This document shows, in pieces, positions 1-6,218 of a DNA stretch of 8,508 bases. The stretch's first letter is position 1. Each line of letters begins with the position of its first letter. The position numbers and the translations under genes were made by a program. Source of the DNA: CAYWNK01 sp047639615 (GTDB lineage: Bacteria; Planctomycetota; UBA1135; GCA-002686595); assembly GCA_047639615.1 (NCBI GenBank), contig JBLIOL010000245.1, positions 1 through 8,508 of the forward strand. The letters are read 5' to 3'. The notes beneath the pieces were generated by a model that saw nothing but the letters and a program-made list of their open reading frames with translations, did not search any database and was not told the DNA's origin.

Positions 1-28
1 CTGGCGGCTGGCGGCTGGCGGCTGGCGA
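1..28. repeat. Short tandem repeat of a 7-base unit at the window edge
   Basis: Four consecutive copies of CTGGCGG are visible, the last one ending in A instead of G. The array starts at the first base of the window, so its full length is unknown. It lies upstream of the Nudix-like gene and outside any gene I can support. It could be the end of a longer microsatellite-like intergenic repeat or part of an upstream coding region. Confidence 0.75.
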
Positions 29-122
29 TGGGAGGGTGCCATCGGCTCACAGCGCACTGCCCCTCCTCCGCGCCTTTGCTCCGCGCTGGATCGCAGGACG
101 GATCACTAGAGCCCTTGAACCC

Positions 123-139
123 ACACACCGATGGTGTGT
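123..139. promoter_or_regulatory. Perfect 7-base inverted repeat upstream of the Nudix-like gene
   Basis: ACACACC, a 3-base spacer GAT, then GGTGTGT form a perfect dyad that ends 18 bases before the GTG start at 158. A TTGAAC hexamer resembling a -35 box lies just before it at 115-120, but no convincing -10 box follows at the right distance. The dyad could be an operator for a repressor or a small RNA hairpin. There is no T-run after it, so a terminator is unlikely. Confidence 0.3.
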
Positions 140-157
140 TAGCAGTAGCCTCTGTGC

Positions 158-1330
158 GTGAGCGCTTCCCACACCCAACCCAAGGCCCAGGTACCGCTGC
201 TGGCCAGCGGTGCGCTGGTCCTGCGCGGATTCGGTCCGCGCACGCATCTGGGCTTGGTAGAACGCGCCGGTGCCTGGGGCTTGCCGCGGGCCATGCTCGG
301 TGAGCAGGCCAGCCACATCGGCCTGGCGCGCCAAGCTTGCGCCCAGCAGCTGGGCTGCGATTGGCGGCCCACGGATTTCGTCGGATCGCGCCTGGCCAAG
401 CTGGGCGAGCATGAGCTCTTGACCTACTACTGGACCGGTCGCGGGGCGAAGACGCTGCTGGAATTCCAGGGCGGCGAGCGTGTGCGCTGGATCCCCCTGG
501 ACAGCGCCGCGCAACTGATCGACTACCCGGAGGAGCGCACGCTTGTAAGCGCACTAGCGTCCGCAAGCAAGTGGTCCAACCTGCTGCTGCAGAGCCAAAG
601 CGAGCGCCGCCGAGCGTGCGCCGAGGCCAGTGTTCACGAAGCCCGCATCGCTACCGATCGGGCGCAATTTGAGGATCCCAGATTGCCGCACTCCGACTCT
701 CGTTGGGCTACTTGCTTGGGCACCGCGCGCGAAGCCACGCACCTGCCCGGTGCGGCCGCGCAGGAGTTGGCCCACACACTCTTGGCCGCGGCCGAAGTGC
801 GCGACTTGGCCCAGGCCTCGCGTGAGGAACAGAGCCTGCGTGCTGTGGTACTGGCGGAAGAGCTACGCGCGCAAGGCGAACCCGAGGGCCTGCTGCTCGC
901 AGCGGAACTGCGCAGCGCGGATGTGCAAGGCGCGCTGGCGCGCGTACTGCAAACGCGGGCGCGGGTGGCCTCCGACAAGCGTGTGGAAGCTTGTGCGATG
1001 GGCGCGCTTTGGCAACGCCACATGTGGTCCCTGGCGGTGCTCTTCAGCGCCCCGATGATCCTTGGTGGTCAGACGCTGGACCCCGATATCACTGCCATCA
1101 ATTTGCCCTGGTACGCCGCTGTTTGGGCAGGCTTGCTGGGTGCTTGCCTTACGCCCCGCCGCACCCGTCGCGGACTACAGAGTACGCAGGCGTGGATCGG
1201 CGGCCTGGCCGGCTTGGGCCTTTGGCTGCTCGTGATCGCCACCGTTTGGTCACCCGCGAGCGGACCGCCGGCGGCACTTGCGGGGGCTGCCGTCGCCGGA
1301 GCCGTGGTGCACCGCTTACGCGGACTCTGA
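158..1330 (+). CDS. Membrane protein with degenerate Nudix-like N-terminal domain
   Basis: A 390-residue protein starting at GTG; an in-frame TAG at 146-148 leaves no upstream ATG or GTG. Residues 12-136 follow the Nudix fold pattern: an SGALVLR strand, then AWGLP (39-43), a Nudix-box-like segment (about 44-66), and a VRWIPLD strand with its closing helix (109-132). The box does not fit GX5EX7REUXEEXGU. The spacing is altered, and the metal-binding REUXEE stretch reads QACAQQ, so hydrolase activity is doubtful. Residues 137-285 are Ala/Arg/Glu-rich and helical-looking. Residues 289-386 hold about four hydrophobic segments, suggesting a C-terminal membrane anchor with the Nudix-like part in the cytoplasm. 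The last 15 bases overlap the convergent translocase gene. No Shine-Dalgarno sequence is visible. The role is unknown; ligand sensing without hydrolysis is a guess. The reading frame is more certain than the family assignment. Confidence 0.75.
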   Translation: MSASHTQPKAQVPLLASGALVLRGFGPRTHLGLVERAGAWGLPRAMLGEQASHIGLARQACAQQLGCDWRPTDFVGSRLAKLGEHELLTYYWTGRGAKTLLEFQGGERVRWIPLDSAAQLIDYPEERTLVSALASASKWSNLLLQSQSERRRACAEASVHEARIATDRAQFEDPRLPHSDSRWATCLGTAREATHLPGAAAQELAHTLLAAAEVRDLAQASREEQSLRAVVLAEELRAQGEPEGLLLAAELRSADVQGALARVLQTRARVASDKRVEACAMGALWQRHMWSLAVLFSAPMILGGQTLDPDITAINLPWYAAVWAGLLGACLTPRRTRRGLQSTQAWIGGLAGLGLWLLVIATVWSPASGPPAALAGAAVAGAVVHRLRGL

Positions 1331-2374
1331 TGACGCTGCGCGCCCCGGTCCGCCGCGACCGACAAGGCGCGTCAAGCCGAAGCCCAAGAGCAACAGAGCG
1401 AGAGCGGATGCGACGCGCTTGCCACTGGGTTGAAAGCGCTGCAGTTCATCGCCCATGGACTTGAGCTCGCCAACACTCTTGCCCGCGTAGGTTTCCGCGA
1501 GCACGGCCAGGCGCGCTTCATCGAACTCCTCACCGTACTTGGCGCGAATCTCGTCATGGGGTTTACCCGCGAGTACCCAGACGGTCGCCTTGCGTGTGGC
1601 GCGCGTAGACATCTCGGGGTGCACGGGTTCTTGAAAGGGCCACAGTCCTGCCATGGAACCAAGTAGCAAGCCGAGCAAGGCCGCGTGGGTTGTGGCGGGA
1701 AAGCGGCCTAGGACAGCGTTGAGCACATTCGACAAGGCGGCTATGCCGACCGCTGCGCCCAAGAGCACCGGGCCGACGGTCCAGGCGGCGGCCATGGGAT
1801 CTTCGAGGATGACGCTGACCGAGAGGCTACCGACAACGGCCTCGTACAAGCCGAAGAGCAAGAGCAGGTAGGAGCCGCTGATGCCCGGCAGGATCATGCT
1901 CGAGGCAGCGATGGCGCCGGCCGCGAAGAGCACCGGCGTAGTCAGCGGCAAGCGCGTACCCGTCAGAGCGAACGCCACCAGCAGCATGCACGCCACGCCG
2001 AGCACCAATGCAGTGGCCCCCACGCCGTTCCAGGGACGGCCGGAACGCACGAGGTCCGGCACGCCGCCCAGAGTCATGCCCACAAACAGGCTGTACATAG
2101 CCCAGCGGTGTTCCAAAACGAGACCAACCAGCAGGCCTGAGAGGCTTGCAACGGCAACTAGGGCCCCTAGGCCGAAGACCACCAGGAAGCGCAGGGTCTG
2201 AGCCGTAGGCCGCAAGCGCGAGGCTTCTGCTATTGCAGCGATGAAGCGATCGTAGAGCCCCACGGCCAGAATCATGGTGCCCCCACTGATGCCTGGTACG
2301 AGGTTAGCGAAGCCCATCAGGACCCCACCTAGGGCAGTTCGGGCAAAGGAGGGAGGAGTATCGTTCGAGCTCAT
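1316..2374 (-). CDS. popT: DUF368 family (PopT-like) undecaprenyl-phosphate translocase
   Basis: A 352-residue polytopic membrane protein. The DUF368 signature occurs twice, as LVPGISGGT at 25-33 and ILPGISGSY at 161-169, each followed by a hydrophobic helix with GLYDRFI or GLYEAVV; this is the family's internal duplication. Members of this family are reported to return undecaprenyl phosphate from the outer to the inner leaflet of the cytoplasmic membrane, recycling the carrier for peptidoglycan and other surface polymers. About eight hydrophobic segments are visible. A hydrophilic, charged loop of roughly 70 residues (about 248-320) separates the last two, and the C-terminus is Arg/Gly/Ser-rich. 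I chose the ATG at 2374 because it gives a short hydrophilic leader; an in-frame GTG at 2416 would add 14 residues. Neither has a clear ribosome binding site. It is transcribed away from the lamin-tail-like gene and converges on the Nudix-like gene with a 15-base overlap. Confidence 0.92.
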   Translation of the reverse strand: MSSNDTPPSFARTALGGVLMGFANLVPGISGGTMILAVGLYDRFIAAIAEASRLRPTAQTLRFLVVFGLGALVAVASLSGLLVGLVLEHRWAMYSLFVGMTLGGVPDLVRSGRPWNGVGATALVLGVACMLLVAFALTGTRLPLTTPVLFAAGAIAASSMILPGISGSYLLLLFGLYEAVVGSLSVSVILEDPMAAAWTVGPVLLGAAVGIAALSNVLNAVLGRFPATTHAALLGLLLGSMAGLWPFQEPVHPEMSTRATRKATVWVLAGKPHDEIRAKYGEEFDEARLAVLAETYAGKSVGELKSMGDELQRFQPSGKRVASALALLLLGFGLTRLVGRGGPGRAASSESA

Positions 2375-2511
2375 GATCGTTGCCGGAAGAATACCTAGCT
2401 GGGAGGCGCCAGGCACAAACCGTTGGCGTTAGCGGATGCACTACGGGGAGTAGAATCCCAGGCGATGCAGGCGTTGAAGTCAATCAGTTCCGGAGCGTCG
2501 CGGAGATTTGC

Positions 2512-2581
2512 GCACCCCGGGCTCCCAGCATCGAATACCGTACTGGCGTTCAGGCGCCCGAGAGCTGTTTCTCCGGGGTGC
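2512..2581. promoter_or_regulatory. Long-range inverted repeat in the divergent intergenic region
   Basis: GCACCCCGG at 2512-2520 is perfectly complementary to CCGGGGTGC at 2573-2581, with a 52-base spacer. If transcription of the downstream secreted-protein gene starts before 2512, this could close a large GC-rich structure in its leader. The surrounding 2375-2669 region contains no gene I can support. Promoter-like hexamers (for example TTGCGC at 2508 and TCGAAT at 2531, spaced 17 bases) are too weak to call. Confidence 0.3.
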
Positions 2582-2619
2582 CAGCGGTCCCTTCATCGGC
2601 CCGCTTCCTACCGTTAAGT

Positions 2620-2640
2620 GGCTCCCCCTCTCCTGGAGCC
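2620..2640 (+). promoter_or_regulatory. Small hairpin in the leader of the acidic secreted protein gene
   Basis: GGCTCC at 2620-2625 and GGAGCC at 2635-2640 form a perfect 6-base stem with a pyrimidine-rich 9-base loop. It ends 29 bases before the ATG at 2670. There is no T-run, so it is not a terminator. It may influence translation or mRNA stability, or be chance in GC-rich DNA. Confidence 0.3.
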
Positions 2641-2669
2641 GCCTCGAATCAATCCCTCCTCTCGTCACG

Positions 2670-3863
2670 ATGCGCATCCAACGTACCCTTGCTACCTGTG
2701 CTCTTCTCTTCGGCACAGCAACTCTGGCTCAAGCCCAGAACGCCCACCTCAACGAAATCTACTGCTCCATGACGGGCACTGACTTCGACGAGTACATCGA
2801 GCTGATCGGCACCCCCGGCGCCTCCCTCGACAACTACGTTGTGTTGGTCCTCGAAGGTGAAGGCGGAGGTCAAGGCATCCTTGACCGCGTGTGGAACTTG
2901 ACCGGTTCGGTCGTTCCGCCCTCCGGCTACTTCACGATGGCGAACATCGGTTCGCAAATCACCTTCGACTACACCCTCGACCAAGGTCCCCACACCCTGT
3001 CGATGTTCTACACCCAGGGTCAGAACAACCTGGAGAACGGCACCGGTACCGTCTACCTGATCGAAGCCTCTAGCGCTCTCGCGATCATGGACCTCGAGAC
3101 GATCTACTACAACGGCACGATCGACGCCGACTTGGATCTGATCACCATTCTGGACACGGATCCCTCCTACACCATCCACGAAGCCGTGGGCATGGTGAAC
3201 GACGACTGGGTCCAAGGTCTAGACAACGTGCACGACTGCGCGCCCACCCTCGGCCCGGACGGCAGCTTCTTCCCCGCTGGCGTGTATCGTCCCGGCGACT
3301 ACCCCGGCGACTGGTGCTCCGACGACTTCCTTGTCTTCGGTAACACCCTCGACCCGAAGAACACCCCCGGCGCCATGAACCCCAGCGCTGCTTGCACCGG
3401 CATGCCCAGCTCTAGCGGCTGCGGCGGCATGACGGGCGGCATCGGCACCAACTACTGTGGTCCCGGCGAACTCAACACCACCGGCATGCCCGGCGTGATG
3501 ACCGCTGACGGCAGCGAGATTGCTGCCGACATGGACGTGACCATCACCGGCAGCCAACTGCCCCCGACGCAGTTCGCCTACTTCATCGGCAGCACCACCC
3601 AGGGCTTCGTCGCTATGCCCGGCGGCAGCTCCGGCAACCTGTGCGTGATCGGCACCATCGCTCGCTTCAACTCTCAGATCGGTGCTATCACCGCCGCAGG
3701 CGAGTTCAGCATCGTTGTGGACACCCAGAACATCCCGCTCACGCCCACCGTGGCGATCATGGCCGGCGACACCTGGAACTTCCAGTGCTGGCACCGCGAC
3801 TTCATCGCGATGTCCGGTCCCACCTCGAACTTCACCGACGGCATCTCGATCACCTTCCAGTGA
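2670..3863 (+). CDS. Secreted acidic lamin-tail-like protein with shared C-terminal domain
   Basis: A 397-residue exported protein. The ATG at 2670 is chosen because it begins a textbook signal peptide: MRIQR, a hydrophobic core at about 7-19, and an AQA cleavage site after residue 22. The frame is open upstream, but that extension is not signal-like. Residues 24-100 resemble a lamin tail domain: LNEIY, then DEYIELIG, LDNYVVLVLEGE and a PPSGYFTMAN turn. This beta fold is often found next to secreted nucleases. The family's closing TPGAMNP motif comes later, at 232-238. A Gly/Ser/Cys linker (242-257) leads to a C-terminal domain (about 258-397) shared with the next gene. The mature chain has about 41 acidic but only 5 Lys/Arg residues, with a single Lys (230), so its pI must be very low. 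All six Arg codons are CGC or CGT. A strong terminator follows. No catalytic motif was recognised; it is probably a binding or surface protein. Confidence 0.9.
   Translation: MRIQRTLATCALLFGTATLAQAQNAHLNEIYCSMTGTDFDEYIELIGTPGASLDNYVVLVLEGEGGGQGILDRVWNLTGSVVPPSGYFTMANIGSQITFDYTLDQGPHTLSMFYTQGQNNLENGTGTVYLIEASSALAIMDLETIYYNGTIDADLDLITILDTDPSYTIHEAVGMVNDDWVQGLDNVHDCAPTLGPDGSFFPAGVYRPGDYPGDWCSDDFLVFGNTLDPKNTPGAMNPSAACTGMPSSSGCGGMTGGIGTNYCGPGELNTTGMPGVMTADGSEIAADMDVTITGSQLPPTQFAYFIGSTTQGFVAMPGGSSGNLCVIGTIARFNSQIGAITAAGEFSIVVDTQNIPLTPTVAIMAGDTWNFQCWHRDFIAMSGPTSNFTDGISITFQ
3441..3860 (+). other. C-terminal export-associated domain, copy 1
   Basis: This encodes residues 258-397 of the lamin-tail-like protein. 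Features shared with copy 2 are GxGxxYC near the start, PGGSxGxLC in the middle, AGDTWxFQCWxRD, and GPTSNFTDG ending in TFQ directly at the stop codon. Three Cys are conserved (263, 325 and 373). I recall very similar C-termini on many exported proteins of planctomycetes, but cannot search for them here. The alternating hydrophobic pattern suggests an all-beta domain. Confidence 0.75.
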
Positions 3864-3885
3864 TCCCCTCGGTTAGTTAGCTATC

Positions 3886-3927
3886 AGCGGGCGGAGGCGC
3901 ATTGCGCCGCCGCCCGCTGTTGTTTAT
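3886..3927 (+). terminator. Intrinsic terminator after the lamin-tail-like gene
   Basis: Bases 3886-3918 form a GC-rich hairpin. The arm AGCGGGCGGAGGCGCA pairs with the following arm at 15 of 16 positions, with one A/G mismatch and a very tight loop. A T-rich tail GTTGTTTATT follows. It begins 22 bases after the stop of the lamin-tail-like gene and ends well before the nuclease ATG. The two similar secreted-protein genes are therefore probably transcribed separately, or with strong attenuation between them. Confidence 0.85.
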
Positions 3928-3973
3928 TGACTCTCATCAGTCTCGCGTCTTCACCATCACGCTCACCGCGCCC

Positions 3974-5269
3974 ATGCAGCTCACCTGCTCCGCCATTCGT
4001 GTCGCCCTCGGTCTCTCCCTGGCTGTGGCCGTCCAAGCCGCGCCCCAAGGGCCCCCGGCCGGCTACTACAACACGGTCGACGACTCCAACCCGGCCACCC
4101 TGCGCAGCAGCCTGCATGCGGTTATCGACGACCACACGCGCCTGTCCTACACATCGGGCGGCATAGACACTTGGTTTGTGTTGGAACGCGCCCAGCAGGA
4201 CCCGAGCAACTCGAGCAACATCTTGGATGTGTACAAAGGCGCCTCGTACACCAAGAACTCAAACAGCTACAACCGCGAGCACACCTGGCCGAAGTCCTAT
4301 GGCTTCCCCAACGATGGCTCGGCGAACTCGCCCTACACGGACTGCCACATGCTGCGTCTGTGTGACTCCTCCTACAACTCCTCGCGCAGCAACAAGCCCT
4401 TCCGCTACTGCAGCTCAAGCTGTGCCGAGTACCCCACCAACGGCGGCACGTCAGGCAGCTACCCGGGCACCTCCAACTGGAGCACCGGCTCCTTCTCCAA
4501 CGGCACCTGGGAAGTTCAGATGAACCGTCGCGGCGACGTGGCACGCGGCATGCTCTACGCCGACGTGCGCTACGAAGGCGGCAACCACGGCACGACGGGC
4601 TTCCTTGAGCCGGATCTGATCCTGACCAACAACACGAGCCTGATCGCCAACTCGAACACCGGACAGAACCTGTCCGTGGCTTACATGGGCCTGCTCGATG
4701 TGCTTCTCGACTGGCACCTGGCCGACCCGGTGGACGCCTTCGAAGAGAACCGCAACGACGAGGTGTTCAGCTTCCAGGGCAACCGCAACCCCTTCGTGGA
4801 TCACCCCGAGTGGGTCGACTGCATCTTCAACGGCAACTGCGGTTCCGGCGGCTTCGGCGTGACCTATTGCACGCCCAACGTGCCCAACTCCACCGGCTTG
4901 TCGGGGGCGATCCAGGGCCAGGGAAGCCTCGACATCGTCCTCAACGACCTCGAGCTGATCGTCACCCAGATGCCTACGAATCAGTTCGGCTACTTCCTCG
5001 TGAGCCAAACCGAGGGCCTGACTTTCAGCCCCGGTGGCAGTCAGGGAATTCTCTGCCTTGGGGGGCAGATCGGACGCTTCACCAGCCAGATACAAGGCAC
5101 CGGGATCTTCGGCACCTTCGCCATCATCGTCGACCTCACCAACCTGCCCATCGGTGGTGGTACCGCCGCCCTAGCCGGCGATACCTGGAGCTTCCAATGC
5201 TGGTACCGGGACGCGAACCCCGGCCCTACCTCAAACTTCACCGACGGACTGCGACTGACCTTCCAATAG
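3974..5269 (+). CDS. Secreted endonuclease I family nuclease with shared C-terminal domain
   Basis: A 431-residue exported nuclease. The ATG at 3974 starts a signal peptide (MQLTCSAIRVALGLSLAVAV) with likely cleavage near residues 21-24; upstream in-frame starts fall inside the terminator. Residues 28-280 are endonuclease I (EndA/Vvn, and Bacillus extracellular Bsn/YurI). NREHTWP carries the catalytic Glu102-His103 pair, TDCHML matches the family's DLHHL, and YNSSRSN holds the metal-binding Asn (about 135). RRGDVAR (185-191), DPVDAFEENRN and QGNRNPFVDHPEW complete the Bsn-like signature. All key residues are present, so an active metal-dependent nuclease cleaving DNA and/or RNA outside the cytoplasm is expected, probably for nutrient scavenging or DNA turnover. 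Six Cys in the nuclease part could form disulfides. Residues 292-431 are the C-terminal domain shared with the previous protein. A terminator precedes the gene and no Shine-Dalgarno is visible. It ends 16 bases from the convergent kinase-like gene. Confidence 0.95.
   Translation: MQLTCSAIRVALGLSLAVAVQAAPQGPPAGYYNTVDDSNPATLRSSLHAVIDDHTRLSYTSGGIDTWFVLERAQQDPSNSSNILDVYKGASYTKNSNSYNREHTWPKSYGFPNDGSANSPYTDCHMLRLCDSSYNSSRSNKPFRYCSSSCAEYPTNGGTSGSYPGTSNWSTGSFSNGTWEVQMNRRGDVARGMLYADVRYEGGNHGTTGFLEPDLILTNNTSLIANSNTGQNLSVAYMGLLDVLLDWHLADPVDAFEENRNDEVFSFQGNRNPFVDHPEWVDCIFNGNCGSGGFGVTYCTPNVPNSTGLSGAIQGQGSLDIVLNDLELIVTQMPTNQFGYFLVSQTEGLTFSPGGSQGILCLGGQIGRFTSQIQGTGIFGTFAIIVDLTNLPIGGGTAALAGDTWSFQCWYRDANPGPTSNFTDGLRLTFQ
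4847..5266 (+). other. C-terminal export-associated domain, copy 2
   Basis: This encodes residues 292-431 of the endonuclease. Hand alignment with copy 1 gives about 66 identical residues over roughly 139 positions, with one two-residue gap near the end. The three Cys (299, 361 and 409) and the terminal TFQ are conserved. The domain lies after the complete endonuclease I fold, so it is an appendage rather than part of the catalytic unit. Localisation, anchoring or assembly are possible roles. Confidence 0.75.
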
Positions 5270-5271
5270 GT

Positions 5272-5297
5272 CGAGCGCTGGCTCGCTAGCGTCTAGC
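5272..5297. other. Two adjacent short inverted repeats between convergent genes
   Basis: CGAGC-GCTG-GCTCG (5272-5285) and GCTAG-CGT-CTAGC (5285-5297) lie at the meeting point of the endonuclease gene and the kinase-like gene. The second repeat includes the last codons and the stop of the kinase-like gene. Stems are only 5 bases and no T-run follows on either strand, so a bidirectional terminator is possible but weakly supported. Confidence 0.25.
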
Positions 5298-6218
5298 TAA
5301 GGCCATCACGTAGAGGATTTCACGCGGGCTCAGTCCGGCTGCTTCGGCGGCTTGACTGAGCTTGCTGCGTAAGCGGGCAACGAGCTTGGGAGGCAAGCCG
5401 CCGGGGTGCAGCCGGCCGCCTTCGACGGCGGTTAGGGCGACCTCCGGCAACTCGCGCCAGGCCATGCCGGGCACCGGCGGCGGCGGCGACTTAGCGCGCG
5501 CGCCGAGCACCTGTTCCAGGCCGCAGGCATCCGCGCTCGATTCGGCCTTGGTCAATTCAGCGGTGGAGATCTGCAGGTGCTCGGCACACAGCGCTGGCAG
5601 CTCCACGCCGCTGCGCAGGAGCCGGCCCAGGAAGAGGCCCATGGCCCGCAGGGCTTGCCTGCGACCATCGGAAACAGGCAAGGCACGCAGCACCTCCGGC
5701 GCCGGCTTGAAGCCGTCCAGAGCGCGGACCACCAAGGCCGAGCGTTGGCGCAGGGGTGCCGTACCTGCCCAGGCCACGGCCATGGGTTCCTGGGTCGAGA
5801 TGCCAGCCCCGCGCAGATGGCAGAGCAGGTTCCACTCACGCTCGGCGAGGCTCGTACTGCGCGGATGGGTGAAGCGCGCTCGCAGCAGGGACCCGAGCCC
5901 AGAGTCGGCGAAACGCACCAGCTCCAGCCAGCCCGTGCCCGCACCCCGAGGCCTGCCGCGAGTCGCTTGGCCCTCCACCCGGGTGCCCGGCAAGGGCAAG
6001 CGCAGCCGCTGGGAACCTGCCGTCGCCGGAAGATCCATGGCTCCCGCCTCACGTTCCAGGGGCTCTCCCGTTCCCAGGAGAGCTTCAGGGGTTTTTGCGC
6101 CAACGGCCGCGAGGTCGGGAACGCCAGGCGCAAGGATTACGTTCAAGTCAGGCACGGCTAGGAAGATAACAGCCAAAGCCCGACTGTCCGCGCGTCTGGA
6201 CTGAATAGCACTCGTCAC
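5286..6218 (-). CDS. Degenerate Kdo/WaaP lipopolysaccharide kinase family protein
   Basis: A 310-residue protein, probably cytoplasmic. The best match from memory is the Kdo/WaaP kinase family, which phosphorylates the lipopolysaccharide inner core. Residues 97-140 read like its N-lobe: LELVRFADSG, LLRARFTHPRS, AEREWNLLCHLRGAGI. Next come the hinge-like SALVVRALDGF (160-170) and LGRLLRSGVELPALCAEHLQIS (197-218), which aligns with the catalytic-loop pattern LxxLHxxGxxHxDLxxxHxLL. The loop His and Asp are replaced (Glu-Leu-Pro), the expected IDL metal site reads GLEQ (233-236), and the ATP-binding Lys appears as Arg. This suggests a pseudokinase or a very divergent member. An unusual Pro-rich stretch lies at 245-250. 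The N-terminal 90 residues are unassigned. I use the GTG at 6218; a GTG at 6155 is an alternative, and neither has a clear ribosome binding site. The gene is divergent from the large secreted protein gene. Confidence 0.7.
   Translation of the reverse strand: MTSAIQSRRADSRALAVIFLAVPDLNVILAPGVPDLAAVGAKTPEALLGTGEPLEREAGAMDLPATAGSQRLRLPLPGTRVEGQATRGRPRGAGTGWLELVRFADSGLGSLLRARFTHPRSTSLAEREWNLLCHLRGAGISTQEPMAVAWAGTAPLRQRSALVVRALDGFKPAPEVLRALPVSDGRRQALRAMGLFLGRLLRSGVELPALCAEHLQISTAELTKAESSADACGLEQVLGARAKSPPPPVPGMAWRELPEVALTAVEGGRLHPGGLPPKLVARLRSKLSQAAEAAGLSPREILYVMALARR

Noticed and set aside
1..28. CRISPR or satellite array at the left edge
   Set aside because: The unit is only 7 bases with no spacers and just four copies are visible, so it is a simple tandem repeat.
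2508..2669. Upstream start for the lamin-tail-like protein, adding 54 residues
   Set aside because: The extension would bury a textbook signal peptide that begins at the ATG at 2670, and its residues look like translated leader DNA.
3927..3955. Promoter for the endonuclease based on TTGACT
   Set aside because: No -10-like hexamer lies 16 to 18 bases downstream (CTTCAC, TTCACC, TCACCA), so only the -35 half matches.
3902..3973. Upstream TTG start for the endonuclease, adding 24 residues
   Set aside because: It lies inside the terminator hairpin and would place a basic segment before the signal peptide, hiding it.
4451..5095. Long minus-strand open frame opposite the endonuclease gene
   Set aside because: The plus strand encodes an unmistakable endonuclease I with conserved motifs in this stretch; the antisense frame has no supported features.
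3441..5266. Recent nucleotide-level duplication of the shared tail
   Set aside because: Protein identity is only about 47%, with different codons at many shared residues, so the copies are old paralogous domains rather than a recent duplication or recombination repeat.
5362..6204. A 280-codon plus-strand open frame opposite the kinase-like gene
   Set aside because: Its product is Arg/Ser/Pro-rich with no recognisable pattern, whereas the minus-strand frame gives a kinase-like sequence. It is a GC-rich shadow frame.
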